Source: JANRLJ01 sp033762735 (GTDB lineage: Bacteria; Chloroflexota; Anaerolineae; Aggregatilineales; Phototrophicaceae). From it: a stretch of 64,000 bases of DNA. The notes beneath the pieces are model-generated. The model had not been told where the DNA came from. It made no database searches and saw nothing but the letters and a program-made list of their open reading frames with translations. Every line of letters begins with the position of its first letter. Position 1 is the first letter of the stretch. The stretch is from assembly GCA_033762735.1 (NCBI GenBank), contig JANRLJ010000225.1, positions 1 through 64,000 on the forward strand. Direction: 5' to 3'. Position numbers and translations under genes: made by a program. Below, one piece after another: positions 51,190 through 60,014 of this stretch.

Positions 51190-52941
51190 TTATCGAACTG
51201 TTGTTGCGGGGGGCGCAAGTGGCGAGGGGGTTGGTGTGGGGGCGCCGGGTGTGGCATCGAGCGCATAGGCAAGCTGGTTGATGGTGGCTTCGGCGCTCAG
51301 CCCGTTTTGCGTGACGATGACGTAGAGGTACTTCCCATCGTCAACACGCAGCGTCGAAAGGCGAACGCGCGTGTTGGGGGGGATACTGCCAACCGGGGTC
51401 GTCGTTACGATGTTGAACTGCCCCATGCCGATCAATTCCTGAAAAGGCGCGGTTGGGCTGGGGATGGTTTCGGGCTGTGGTGCGTAGCGCAGTTGTCCGG
51501 CGGTGGCTTCCACCATGCTGTCCGTCCCCTGAGCGATGATGGTATAGACCCAGCGCGATCCATTGTAATACGCGCTTTCGATCCGCACACGGGTATTGGC
51601 CGGGAGCGACCCTACGCCGCTGGTCGTCACCCAATCGAAGCGCGTCGGATCAATCAGCCCATTGAACTCAGAGGTAGGGGTCATATAGGACGAATCGGGC
51701 GTAGGCAGGAAGGCTGTTGGCTCCGGCACATAATTGACGGAAGCATACATGGGCAGTTCCCCACACGTCCCATAGGCGATTACGGCGGACTGCGGAACCC
51801 ATCCGATCTGGGACACCATCGTGCCGTCATAGCGCACGCGGAACCAGTTGTTATCGCTGCGTCCAAGCGCGAACAGTGTTTCGGTTTCCTGAAGGTTCAT
51901 CAGGGCTTCATACGACTCGCCCGGCCCCGTGCGCAGCGGGGAAAGCTCCTGTGCGGTCACGGTCAGGCGGCAGTCGAGGCTGAATGGCGTCGCGCCGATC
52001 TGTGTCGGCGTGGGCACTGCGAGATCGGCGCACGGCCCACTGAGAGTCATGCCTGCGCCGTTCACCCACCCCAGCACTCTCCCATCCGCGCCCATGACCT
52101 TCACCCAGCGATCTGCGCCGCGCAGAAACACATTCAGGGTGATGCCGGGATTCAGAAAGCCGACGATTTCATCAGGCAGATAGACTTCGCGATAAATCTG
52201 CACAGCGCTGCCCGTCGTATTGGTGATCGCGCAGACCGCCGGGGTTGGCTGTGGCGTTCCAAGAGGGGCACCGATACTGTTGATCCCCGGCGAAACCGGC
52301 TGTCCGCCACCGCCGCCGGAGCCGCCACCAATGCCGGAACCACCTGTCCCGTTTGCAACATTTTCCCCACCGGAAAGGGACGGCGCGGGCGTGGGCAGAA
52401 TATCCAACTGCGGTGTAATGGTGACAGTGTTGGTCGGCGTGGGGCGGCGCGACGTCGGAGAGGCTACCGCCGCAATCCCAGGCGCAGCAAATTCATCGTC
52501 AGAAGATCCGCGCATCATCAGAAAGACAAGAATCCCGCCGAACAGCACAATCACCGCCGCAGCCGCGCCCAGTGTCAGCGGCAGGCTGCTGCGCCCGGTG
52601 CGAGGCTGTGTGGCACGGACAGGCTTAAGCACTTCCAGCGTTGGTTCCGGCGCACGCGCTTCCACTTTTGGCGGCAGCGGTTCAGCATGACGGCCATTCT
52701 GAGAAGTCGCTGGCACAGACGGGACGCGAAGTTGTTCGCGGACATTTTTGGAGAGCGGCGGCAGCGCACGAGCGCGGCTGAACGCATCGGAACGGACATG
52801 CTCGGCGATCATGCGCCATTCGTCGAGCGCCTGCCGACATTCGGTGCAGACAGCCAGGTGCGCTTCCAGCCCGGCGACTTCCGCGCGGGAGAGCGTCCCA
52901 GCCACGTAGAAAGGAATCAAATCCTGCCAGGGTTCGTGCAT
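51190..52941 (-). CDS. Zinc-finger anti-sigma factor with extracellular SH3-like repeats
   Basis: A 583-residue membrane protein. The cytosolic N-terminus has the ZAS zinc-finger HLAVCTEC (His-x3-Cys-x2-Cys) that binds ECF sigma factors. A membrane helix at about 130-155 (SLPLTLGAAAAVIVLFGGIL) follows a Pro/Arg linker. Outside are a Gly/Thr/Pro-rich stretch and several SH3-like domains (LSPLRTGPGESYEALMNL, VRYDGTMVSQIGWVPQSA). The ATG overlaps the sigma stop codon by one base (GTGATG junction). It would hold the ECF factor until an envelope signal arrives. Confidence 0.85.
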   Translation of the reverse strand: MHEPWQDLIPFYVAGTLSRAEVAGLEAHLAVCTECRQALDEWRMIAEHVRSDAFSRARALPPLSKNVREQLRVPSVPATSQNGRHAEPLPPKVEARAPEPTLEVLKPVRATQPRTGRSSLPLTLGAAAAVIVLFGGILVFLMMRGSSDDEFAAPGIAAVASPTSRRPTPTNTVTITPQLDILPTPAPSLSGGENVANGTGGSGIGGGSGGGGGQPVSPGINSIGAPLGTPQPTPAVCAITNTTGSAVQIYREVYLPDEIVGFLNPGITLNVFLRGADRWVKVMGADGRVLGWVNGAGMTLSGPCADLAVPTPTQIGATPFSLDCRLTVTAQELSPLRTGPGESYEALMNLQETETLFALGRSDNNWFRVRYDGTMVSQIGWVPQSAVIAYGTCGELPMYASVNYVPEPTAFLPTPDSSYMTPTSEFNGLIDPTRFDWVTTSGVGSLPANTRVRIESAYYNGSRWVYTIIAQGTDSMVEATAGQLRYAPQPETIPSPTAPFQELIGMGQFNIVTTTPVGSIPPNTRVRLSTLRVDDGKYLYVIVTQNGLSAEATINQLAYALDATPGAPTPTPSPLAPPATTVR

Positions 52942-53531
52942 CACAGGCTCCCTTCGCTGTAGAGCGCACGACGCAGCGCTTCCTTCGCCCGGTGCAGGCG
53001 GCTTTTGACCGTCCCCTGGTTAATGCCCAGCACGTCGGCCACTTCCTGCCCCGAAAGCTGGTGATAAAACACCAGTTCCAGGATTTCCCGCTGCATCTCC
53101 GGCAGATGCTTCAATGCCTCGCGCACGGCCTCACGCTGGCTGCCTTTTTCCAGCTTTTCCACCGGGCCGGTATCGGTGCTTTGCAGTTCAAAGACATCAT
53201 CCAGCGGCGTTTGTGAGACCTGGTGCTTGCGCATCGCGTTCACCGCACGGTTGCGGGCGATGGTCAGCATCCAGGTCAGCACCTTACTCTCACCGCGAAA
53301 ATTGGCGGCGTTGCGCCATACAGCTAACATCACGTCCTGTAATACCTCCTCCGCCTGCGCCCGGTCATAGAGGCGCGCGGCCAGATAGCTTAAGATAGCC
53401 GGACCATAGCGCGCGTACAGTTCGTCCAGCGCGTGGGAATCCCCCGCCGCCATCGCCCGCAGCAGCGCCCGATCCGGGTCATCATAAGGGATTGCCATGT
53501 AGTCTTGAGTCATGAGTCCCCCAGCATTCAC
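52941..53531 (-). CDS. ECF-type RNA polymerase sigma factor 2
   Basis: A 196-residue sigma factor: region 2 with ALDELYARYGPAILSYLAAR, EEVLQDVMLAVWRN and VLTWMLTIARNRAVNAMR; region 4 with LPEMQREILELVFYHQLSGQ and LGINQGTVKSRLHRAKEAL. The start may be M1 (53531) or M7 (53513), the latter with GGGGGA close by. Its end overlaps the anti-sigma gene, so the pair is coupled. An inverted repeat abuts the start. Confidence 0.92.
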   Translation of the reverse strand: MNAGGLMTQDYMAIPYDDPDRALLRAMAAGDSHALDELYARYGPAILSYLAARLYDRAQAEEVLQDVMLAVWRNAANFRGESKVLTWMLTIARNRAVNAMRKHQVSQTPLDDVFELQSTDTGPVEKLEKGSQREAVREALKHLPEMQREILELVFYHQLSGQEVADVLGINQGTVKSRLHRAKEALRRALYSEGSL

Positions 53532-53551
53532 GTGTCATGAGTCTATGACAC
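53532..53551. promoter_or_regulatory. Inverted repeat at the sigma factor 2 start
   Basis: GTGTCAT and ATGACAC form perfect 7-base arms with six bases between, immediately upstream of the first start codon of the sigma gene. A regulator site or mRNA hairpin controlling translation is possible. Confidence 0.4.
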
Positions 53552-53731
53552 CACATCTCCTCCTTTCGTTCCACCGACGGAAGACGGAGATTGCATCGAC
53601 CAAACGCAAGGTTGCGAGATCGCAATCAGAAATGACGTAGATGTAACAACCCGCTATCTGTTTTGACTGTACAGGTGGCGAAAATCAGGGAGCCGGGTTC
53701 AAACGCAAGTTGTGGGGGTACGTAACTCAGA

Positions 53732-53760
53732 GGGGGACATAGCTTAAGTGCTGTGTCCCC
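53732..53760. repeat. Short palindrome, GGGGACATAGC class
   Basis: GGGGACAtAGC and GCTGTGTCCCC form an imperfect hairpin two bases downstream of the protein kinase stop codon. It is another member of the AGGGACA family. Confidence 0.55.
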
Positions 53761-53762
53761 TG

Positions 53763-54656
53763 TCAACTGTGGCTGTAGCGTTGTGTTTTCGGCTGCGAGG
53801 AAAGCATCACACGCAGATCGGCTAGAATATCGTGCGCATTCGCATAGCGCACTTGGGGATGTCGCGCGGTCAGGCGAGCGATCAGGGCGGCGGTGCGCTC
53901 GTCCACATCCAGCAGGGTCACGTCCACCCCGCGATTCAGGATGCCGTCGATGATGTCCATCACGTCACTGCTGTGGAAAGGGTGCATACCAGCGAACATC
54001 TCATAGGCGATCATCCCGACGGCATACAGATCAGACGCTTCACTGAATGCGCCGCCTTGCAGCACCTCCGGCGCAACGTAATACAGCGTCCCGACCGTCC
54101 GCCCTTCCAGCGGCGTGGGTTTGCTGGGGCTGATCGCCAGGCCGAAATCCAGCAGCTTAACCACGCCATCCATGACCAGAATATTGGCAGGCTTTACATC
54201 GCGGTGGATGATGCCGTGCTGGTGCAGATAAGCCAGCGCATCGAGAAGCTGCCGCAGCAGATCGAGTTTGCCTTCCGGCTTGAGCGTGCGCGCGGCTTTC
54301 AGAATGTCCTGTGCGCCTTCCAGCAGCGGCATGGTGAAAAAGGGGTTTGCGTTTTCATCAAGGCCATAATCGTAAACACGGATAATATTCGGATGGTGCA
54401 GTTCGGCCAGCGTATGATATTCATGTGTGAGCGCCTGACTGTTAAGGCCGAAGGTCAGCGTTTCATCGGGATCAGGCGTTGGGCTGGCGACGGTCGAAGT
54501 GCGCTTCAGTGCCACCGTCGTGCCTGTCCAGCGGTCGGTCGCCCGGTAGACCGCACCCATGCCGCCCATGCCGAGTCGTTCATGCAGGTGATAACGGCTG
54601 CTCAGGGTGTTCAGTGGGGGACGGATTAAGCTGTGGGGTAATGCGTTGGTCATCAT
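53763..54656 (-). CDS. Soluble serine/threonine protein kinase
   Basis: A 297-residue Hanks-type kinase with the glycine loop LGMGGMGAVYRATDR, the ATP lysine in VALKRTS, the catalytic loop HRDVKPANILV near 150, DFGLAIS, and the activation segment ending YYVAPEVLQGG. Regions up to the last helix (ARLTARHPQVRYANAHDILADLR) are complete, and there is no membrane segment or sensor domain. Its targets are unknown; neighbours include sigma/anti-sigma genes. Confidence 0.93.
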   Translation of the reverse strand: MMTNALPHSLIRPPLNTLSSRYHLHERLGMGGMGAVYRATDRWTGTTVALKRTSTVASPTPDPDETLTFGLNSQALTHEYHTLAELHHPNIIRVYDYGLDENANPFFTMPLLEGAQDILKAARTLKPEGKLDLLRQLLDALAYLHQHGIIHRDVKPANILVMDGVVKLLDFGLAISPSKPTPLEGRTVGTLYYVAPEVLQGGAFSEASDLYAVGMIAYEMFAGMHPFHSSDVMDIIDGILNRGVDVTLLDVDERTAALIARLTARHPQVRYANAHDILADLRVMLSSQPKTQRYSHS

Positions 54657-55094
54657 GAGTGGTGCTCCTGTTTCCGTTGGTGCCTCTTACATCGGTTGTT
54701 CTCGCGCCTTCCAGTCACGGACAATAGTAAACAGATCGAAAAGCCATCGGCCTTTCCGTCATTACGGTGGATGGAGTCGGTTTTACGATGCTGTCTGATG
54801 TCCTTATGGTATAACAATTGTGCAAGATCAGGATGTAAAATCTTCTAAAAAGCGCTAAAAAAGTGTTTACGGGTTGTGAACTCTGTTCCCGCGCAACAGC
54901 TTTTCATCGCCATTCATGACAGAGAGACGTTCCGCCCACCACCTCTGTTCCACCTCTTTACAGGTTTTTTGCACTCTCATTACAACAATTACGGATTTGT
55001 GACTGCGTGAGTTGTAGCGAAGCGATAGACGTATGATGCCCGCCGCCAACCGCATCTCATCAGCAGCGAACGTTTCAGGAGAACAGCACCGACG
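54657..55094. other. Intergenic region between divergent kinase and methyltransferase genes
   Basis: About 440 bases without a convincing gene. It is AT-richer than the coding DNA and includes AT-rich stretches around 54805-54870 that could hold promoters for both genes. A short minus-strand frame (54867-55112) shows no ribosome site or family feature. No RNA gene is recognised. Confidence 0.5.
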
Positions 55095-55625
55095 ATGGAT
55101 CATCACGATCACGTTGAATTACTGAGGGACGGCATCGAACAGCAGGGCGGCAGGTGGGCGGATTTCGGCTCCGGCACTGGGGCATTTACGCTGGCGCTGG
55201 CGGAACTGATCGGCGCTGGCAGCACGATTTATTCGCTTGACCGCGACGGCAGGGCGCTGCGCGAACAGGAACGGCAGATGCGCCAGGGCTTCCCCGGCGT
55301 CAGCGTCGAGTATCGCACAGCGGATTTCGCCCGCCCACTTGATCTGCCGCCGCTGGATGGCGCGGTCATGGCGAACGCGCTGCATTTTCACCGCAATAAG
55401 GACGCCATTCTGCAACTGCTTCACGGTTATCTGAAACCGGGAGGCCGTTTCCTGCTGGTGGAATACAACGTCGATCAGGGGAATATGTGGGTGCCGCACC
55501 CGCTGTCCTATCCAACCTGGGAGAAGCTGGCAGGCAGAAACGGCTTTGTAGGGACCCGGCTGATCGGGCGCAGACCGAGCCGCTTTCTCAAAGAGATTTA
55601 CAGCGCCGTCAGCCAGAAGCCTTAA
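55095..55625 (+). CDS. Class I SAM-dependent methyltransferase
   Basis: A 176-residue methyltransferase. Motif I is ADFGSGTGAFTLALAELIG; the acidic end of the second strand is SLDRD; motif post-I is RTADFARPLDLPPLDG; and LKPGGRFLLVEYN is the usual later strand. Motif order matches the UbiE-like fold. CAGGAGAA precedes the ATG. The last 17 bases overlap the end of the convergent kinase-ATPase gene. The methyl acceptor is unknown. Confidence 0.88.
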   Translation: MDHHDHVELLRDGIEQQGGRWADFGSGTGAFTLALAELIGAGSTIYSLDRDGRALREQERQMRQGFPGVSVEYRTADFARPLDLPPLDGAVMANALHFHRNKDAILQLLHGYLKPGGRFLLVEYNVDQGNMWVPHPLSYPTWEKLAGRNGFVGTRLIGRRPSRFLKEIYSAVSQKP

Positions 55626-58600
55626 AGAAGTCGTCCAGGATTTGTTCGGCGTTGAAGGCCTGTCCCTGCGTGGTCAACAGCGCGTAGTTTTCAGCAGAAA
55701 GCCGCGCCTGCAAATCGGCTCGCAGCGGCTTGAGCCGAATCTCGACAAAGTCAAGATCGAGGTCGGGCAGCGCGGCGATCAACCCGGCGATCTGCGCACT
55801 GTGCGCAGAGTTCCCGGTGTGCAGATGCAGCCGCGCGATCACCGCCAGAAGATGTGGAGTCAGCGCATCATCGCCAATTTGCCGCCCAATCCGGATTGCG
55901 TCTCGCAGGCGTTCGCGGCTTTCGGGGAGCCTGTCCAGCGCCAGCGCGACAAAGGCCATATTTGTCAGCGTGTGGGCGCTGGTACGGCGGCTTCCGATAA
56001 TGTGGCCTAACGCCAGACTTTGTGAGAGATAATCCCAGGCCGCCTCCGCCTTACCGATGCGTTCGGTCAGAATGCCAAGATTGTTCAGCAGCACACTCAC
56101 ACCATGCCGATACCCGATGTCGCGGCAAACCCGCAGCCCGTCCTCGTAGTAACGCTGGGCAGCGGCAAAATCGCGTTCACTGTCTGCTGCCGTGCCAAGA
56201 TTGTTGAGTGTTGAGGCGACGCCGCGCAGATCAGATATAGCCTGGAAGATCGTCAGGGCTTGCTCATAATGTGCCCGTGCTGCCGCATACTGCCCTTCCA
56301 TTTCCGCCGCCGAACCGAGGTGGTTATGAGCGCGGGCGCTGTTCTTGCGGTCATTCGCCTGCTGCGCCAGCGCCAGTGCGGTTGTGCTGTACTGCTTGAG
56401 GGCAGCAAGGTCGCTGCGCTGGAAGGCGACAAAGGCTAAGCCATTGGCGGCCTCGGCCTGCTGCGCCACATCCCCTAAGCGCTGTGCCAGCGCCGTACTC
56501 TGTTCGTAGGCTTCGACGGCTTCGGCATAATCACTGGTACGCGTGAGCAGATCGCCCAGCAGCGACAGCGCCATCATACGCACCGGGGTGGGATTGTCGT
56601 CGGGCTGGCTTTGCTCATCCAGCAGCCGCAGCGCTCGCTCCACCCACAGCCGCCCCTCACCGAAATTGCTGAGCGCGTAGGCCTGTTCGCCCACCTTGAG
56701 CGCGTAGGGAATGGTTCTGGCGCTGTTCCCTGCCGCATACCAGTGCTCCGCCAGGGAGAGAGCACGGCTGTCCTCGTGCGGATAAAGCGCTTCGAGTGCC
56801 TGTGCGATGCGCAGGTGCAGCGATGCCCGCTGATCCCCATCGATGTCAGCCAGCAGCGTTTCGCGCAGTTTATCATGGGAAAAGCGCCAGCGGTCTTCCT
56901 GCACTTCGAGCACGGTTGCATCCGCACAGAACGTCAGCCAGCGGTTCAACACCACATCCAGCACGGCTTCCAGGGCGCTGTCAGACGAAAGCGAGGTGGT
57001 CGTTTTCAGCAGATAGCGCATGAGCTTCAGGTCGATCTCGCGCCCTGCTACCGCCGCCAGCCTGAGCAGATACATGGCGTCCTCCGGCACCCGCGCCAGC
57101 CGCCGCCGGATCACTTCCACAATTCCCCCCGCGAAGACATGCGAGGGCAGCGTCTTGATGCCGATCCGGTCGAGTGCTCCGGCTTCTTCGGCCAGCACCC
57201 GCAGCACTTCGATGATGAACAGCGTATTGCCCTCGGTTTCGCGCTGGAGCAGGTCAATCACGGCAGGATTCTGTCCGCTGCTGCCGAGCATCGACTCGGT
57301 CAACTGCACAATCTGTTCCGGACGCAGCCGTTCCAGCTTCAGGTGACGCATCGAAGTCAGTTCACCTGCCACCTGCCGACCTTCATCGTCGCGGTAGTTG
57401 GCGATGATGACCGGCGGCAGATCAGCAACCACCCGGTTCAACTGTTTGAGCGATTCGAGACTATCGGGGCTTGCCCACTGTAAATCTTCCAGCAGCAGCA
57501 GCACGGGTTCCTTTGCTCGATGGAACAGGTCGGCAATCGTAAGCAGAAGGCGCTGCTGCCGGGGGCGACCTTCCAGCGGCGGGATCGTCGGCACAGTTAT
57601 GTCAAGCAGTGCCCCAATATCCGGCACAACCTCCTGCAGCACGGCGGCTTCGTCCAGCGTAACTTCAACGGCCAGCAGCAGACGGCGTACCGGTGCGCGC
57701 CAGAGCTGATAGGGCAGTTCACCGTCCTTTACGGCCTGCCCGTGCAGCACCAGCGCCCCTTCCACCAGCCCTTGAATCCGCAGTTCTTCGATCAGACGGG
57801 TTTTGCCGACGCCGCTCTCACCACCGATCAGCCAGGCTGAACCGCTCACGGGCTGATTTTCTGTCGTGTGCCGGGTGATCTGATGCAGCGCGTCCGTAAG
57901 CTGTTGGAGTTCGGTTTCCCGCCCCACGAACTGCGCGGCCTGCAAAAAGCTCTCGCGCAGGACGACCGGGGTTGTCGGGGATGGCTGGTGATAGCGGGAA
58001 AGCGCTTCAATCACCTCATGTGCCTGCTGATAGCGTTCCTGCGGGTTCTTGAGCATCAGCCGCCCGATAATGCCTGCCAGCCCACCGTCTACCTGCAAGG
58101 CGCCAAGATCGGGCGGCGAGGTGAGCAGTTGTTGAATCAAGGCCGTGATGTTGCTTACATCGAAGGGGTGATGCCCGGCAATCAGCTCATACGCCATCAC
58201 ACCGACCGCATACAGATCGCTGCCCTCGCTGACCGGGTTCCCTTGCAGCACTTCCGGCGCGACATAGGCCAGCGTTCCCACTACCTGATCGGCGTTCAGA
58301 TAACCCCGGTGCTTTGCCAGCCCAAAATCAAGCAGGCGAACGTGATGGTTCGTAACCATCACATTGGCGGGTTTGAGATCGCGGTGAATGATGCCACGCC
58401 GATGGAGATAGGCCAGCGCGTGCAGTATTTGCACCAGCAGATCAAGCTTTTGTGCCAGCAGCAGGTCTTCCCCGGCCTGGATCAGCGGACGAGCATCGTG
58501 CAGCAGTTCCATTGTGTAGAACGGGCGGCGATCCGATCTTTCGCCGTCGCTGGAAAATCCGTAGTCCAGCACGTTGATAATGTGCGGGTGGCGCAGCGAG

Positions 58601-58815
58601 GCCAGCGTCCTGAATTCCTGCGCCAGCGCCAGCCGATAATCGACCTGGCGTTCGTTGAGCTGCGAACCGCTGATATTGACCTGCTTGAGGGCAACGACAT
58701 CGCCTGTCAGGCGGTCATAGGCGCGGTAAACCACGCCCATCCCGCCCTGACCGATGGTGTCCTGAATCCAGTATCGCTGATGAACCTGCCGGGCTGCGCC
58801 GGAAATAATGGGCAT
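55609..58815 (-). CDS. Serine/threonine kinase fused to AAA-type ATPase and TPR repeats
   Basis: A 1068-residue signalling protein. Residues 10-275 form a kinase (IGQGGMGVVYRAYDRLTG, HRDLKPANVMV near 145, DFGLAKH, LAYVAPEVLQG). Near 333 comes an ATPase module with GGESGVGKTRLIEEL and LLLEDLQWASPDSL (Walker B-like), then helical repeats and TPRs to the end (ARAHNHLGSAAEMEGQYAAA, VASTLNNLGTAADSERDFAA). The ATPase-TPR part has the same plan as the cyclase protein at 39179. No membrane segment. Confidence 0.92.
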   Translation of the reverse strand: MPIISGAARQVHQRYWIQDTIGQGGMGVVYRAYDRLTGDVVALKQVNISGSQLNERQVDYRLALAQEFRTLASLRHPHIINVLDYGFSSDGERSDRRPFYTMELLHDARPLIQAGEDLLLAQKLDLLVQILHALAYLHRRGIIHRDLKPANVMVTNHHVRLLDFGLAKHRGYLNADQVVGTLAYVAPEVLQGNPVSEGSDLYAVGVMAYELIAGHHPFDVSNITALIQQLLTSPPDLGALQVDGGLAGIIGRLMLKNPQERYQQAHEVIEALSRYHQPSPTTPVVLRESFLQAAQFVGRETELQQLTDALHQITRHTTENQPVSGSAWLIGGESGVGKTRLIEELRIQGLVEGALVLHGQAVKDGELPYQLWRAPVRRLLLAVEVTLDEAAVLQEVVPDIGALLDITVPTIPPLEGRPRQQRLLLTIADLFHRAKEPVLLLLEDLQWASPDSLESLKQLNRVVADLPPVIIANYRDDEGRQVAGELTSMRHLKLERLRPEQIVQLTESMLGSSGQNPAVIDLLQRETEGNTLFIIEVLRVLAEEAGALDRIGIKTLPSHVFAGGIVEVIRRRLARVPEDAMYLLRLAAVAGREIDLKLMRYLLKTTTSLSSDSALEAVLDVVLNRWLTFCADATVLEVQEDRWRFSHDKLRETLLADIDGDQRASLHLRIAQALEALYPHEDSRALSLAEHWYAAGNSARTIPYALKVGEQAYALSNFGEGRLWVERALRLLDEQSQPDDNPTPVRMMALSLLGDLLTRTSDYAEAVEAYEQSTALAQRLGDVAQQAEAANGLAFVAFQRSDLAALKQYSTTALALAQQANDRKNSARAHNHLGSAAEMEGQYAAARAHYEQALTIFQAISDLRGVASTLNNLGTAADSERDFAAAQRYYEDGLRVCRDIGYRHGVSVLLNNLGILTERIGKAEAAWDYLSQSLALGHIIGSRRTSAHTLTNMAFVALALDRLPESRERLRDAIRIGRQIGDDALTPHLLAVIARLHLHTGNSAHSAQIAGLIAALPDLDLDFVEIRLKPLRADLQARLSAENYALLTTQGQAFNAEQILDDFFKASG

Positions 58816-58914
58816 AAAAATAAAAAGTCCACATTTGTAATACTGTTATTTTAGCGGACTCCCACCCAAATTCAGGTCACAATTATCCCATTTTGTACAT
58901 GAAATATGTAAATT

Positions 58915-59073
58915 TCAGCCCTGCACCAGCACCACCCGGTAGCGGGCTTCATTCGCCCGGACGCGGTCGAGGGCGGCGTTCACCTGCGACAGCGGCATGG
59001 CTTCGGTCTGGGCGATGATGTTGTGTCGGGCGGAAAATTCCAGCATCTCGCGCATCGTCCAGCGGCTGCCGAT
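58915..59073 (-). pseudogene. 3' fragment of zinc alcohol dehydrogenase
   Basis: Read on the minus strand, 52 codons and a stop encode IGSRWTMREMLEFSARHNI, TEAMPLSQVNAALDRVRANE and ARYRVVL, the C-terminal end of an NAD(P)-dependent medium-chain alcohol dehydrogenase. The preceding 140 or so residues of the enzyme (most of the nucleotide-binding domain) are absent. The matching N-terminal fragment lies at 59996-60431, on the far side of an endonuclease gene. Confidence 0.82.
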
Positions 59074-59996
59074 GCGGTTAAGCCATCAGATGTACAATTA
59101 TGAGCAGGTTTATTCTAACTGGGCATTCAATATGGAAATTGTGAGGAGAGGTTGGAATGAGCGAGCCGACTTCAATTGATAAGGCGTATATTGCGGGGTT
59201 TCTGGATGGCGATGGCGGCGTTGCTGTTTATAAGCTGCGTAATCAGAACGTATATCCCAGGTTCGTCGAGTTTTATAACCAGCAGGAAAGCGTACTAGAG
59301 TATATTCGTTCAATGTTTGAAGGTGGTAAGGTAAGAAGGCTTCGCACCTGTTATTCATTGTCGTTTTATCGTGACTTCGGGTTGGCGGTAGCACATGCGC
59401 TTAAGCCGTACAGCGTTTATAAGTGGCAGCAGTTAGAGGTTTATGAGTCATTTTCGGCAACGCTTGGGACTGAAAAGCCGGGGCCGGGAGGCGCGGTTAG
59501 TGTTCAGTTGGCAGCGAGGCGGGGTGAATTAATCTCCAAGATAAGTGCCTTAAAGCACGAGACTTGTTGGAATTTTAGGCCGGACTTTATGGATTTGCCG
59601 TTATCAGAACGATTAGCGTATATTGCGGGTTTTGTGGATGCAGAAGGCTATATTGGTATTGTCCTCCCTAAATCGGGCTGTCATTGTGTGTTATTGTCGA
59701 TTTTACACACGGTTCCGGCGGTGCTAAAGTTTATTCAAGCGCACTTTGGCGGTAAAATATCGGAATACCGAAGAAGTGGAAAGCGCAATCAATATAGGCT
59801 GTTGTATGAGCGTAAACGCTTTGTGTCAATTGCAGAGGCGATTTATCCGTACACTATTCTTAAGAGTGAGCAGATTGAATGTGGTTTGCAGGTGCAGGTT
59901 TCTATGACAAGTAGAACTGGTCGACCGGTTTTACCTGAAATTTTGGAACAACGAGAGGCGTTACGTTTGCGCTTGAAGGAATTAAACACTTCGAAT
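59074..59996 (+). mobile_element. Insert carrying a LAGLIDADG endonuclease gene
   Basis: About 923 bases replace the middle of the dehydrogenase gene. The ends are placed where similarity to the dehydrogenase stops on each side (codon for Ile at 59073; codon for Pro at 59999-59997). The DNA is visibly AT-richer and uses TTA, AAT and TAT codons that are rare nearby. No target-site duplication, terminal inverted repeat or transposase is seen. Confidence 0.7.
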
Positions 59997-60014
59997 TGGC
60001 GCAGCATTCTGTGA
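59157..60014 (+). CDS. LAGLIDADG homing endonuclease, double motif
   Basis: A 285-residue protein with two LAGLIDADG helices: YIAGFLDGDGGV (acidic residue Asp19) and YIAGFVDAEGYI (Glu163). Two motifs in one chain mean a monomeric nuclease that cuts an asymmetric site, and both metal-binding acids are kept. GGAGAGG lies 6 bases before the ATG. The last few codons (WRSIL) read through the antisense strand of the dehydrogenase. No self-splicing intein motifs are present, and it is opposite to the host gene. It is likely active or recently so. Confidence 0.92.
   Translation: MSEPTSIDKAYIAGFLDGDGGVAVYKLRNQNVYPRFVEFYNQQESVLEYIRSMFEGGKVRRLRTCYSLSFYRDFGLAVAHALKPYSVYKWQQLEVYESFSATLGTEKPGPGGAVSVQLAARRGELISKISALKHETCWNFRPDFMDLPLSERLAYIAGFVDAEGYIGIVLPKSGCHCVLLSILHTVPAVLKFIQAHFGGKISEYRRSGKRNQYRLLYERKRFVSIAEAIYPYTILKSEQIECGLQVQVSMTSRTGRPVLPEILEQREALRLRLKELNTSNWRSIL

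Noticed and set aside
44240..53660. Shared TGTAACA word near both ECF genes as an ECF promoter
   Set aside because: The two copies are in different orientations relative to the sigma genes, and no matching -10 element was found, so coincidence is likely.
54867..55112. 81-codon minus-strand frame before the methyltransferase
   Set aside because: No ribosome site or motif, and it overlaps the start of a well-supported gene.
59157..60014. Intein or functional group I intron as explanation for the endonuclease
   Set aside because: The gene is on the opposite strand to the host, no splicing blocks are seen, and the host lacks about 140 residues, so splicing could not restore an enzyme.
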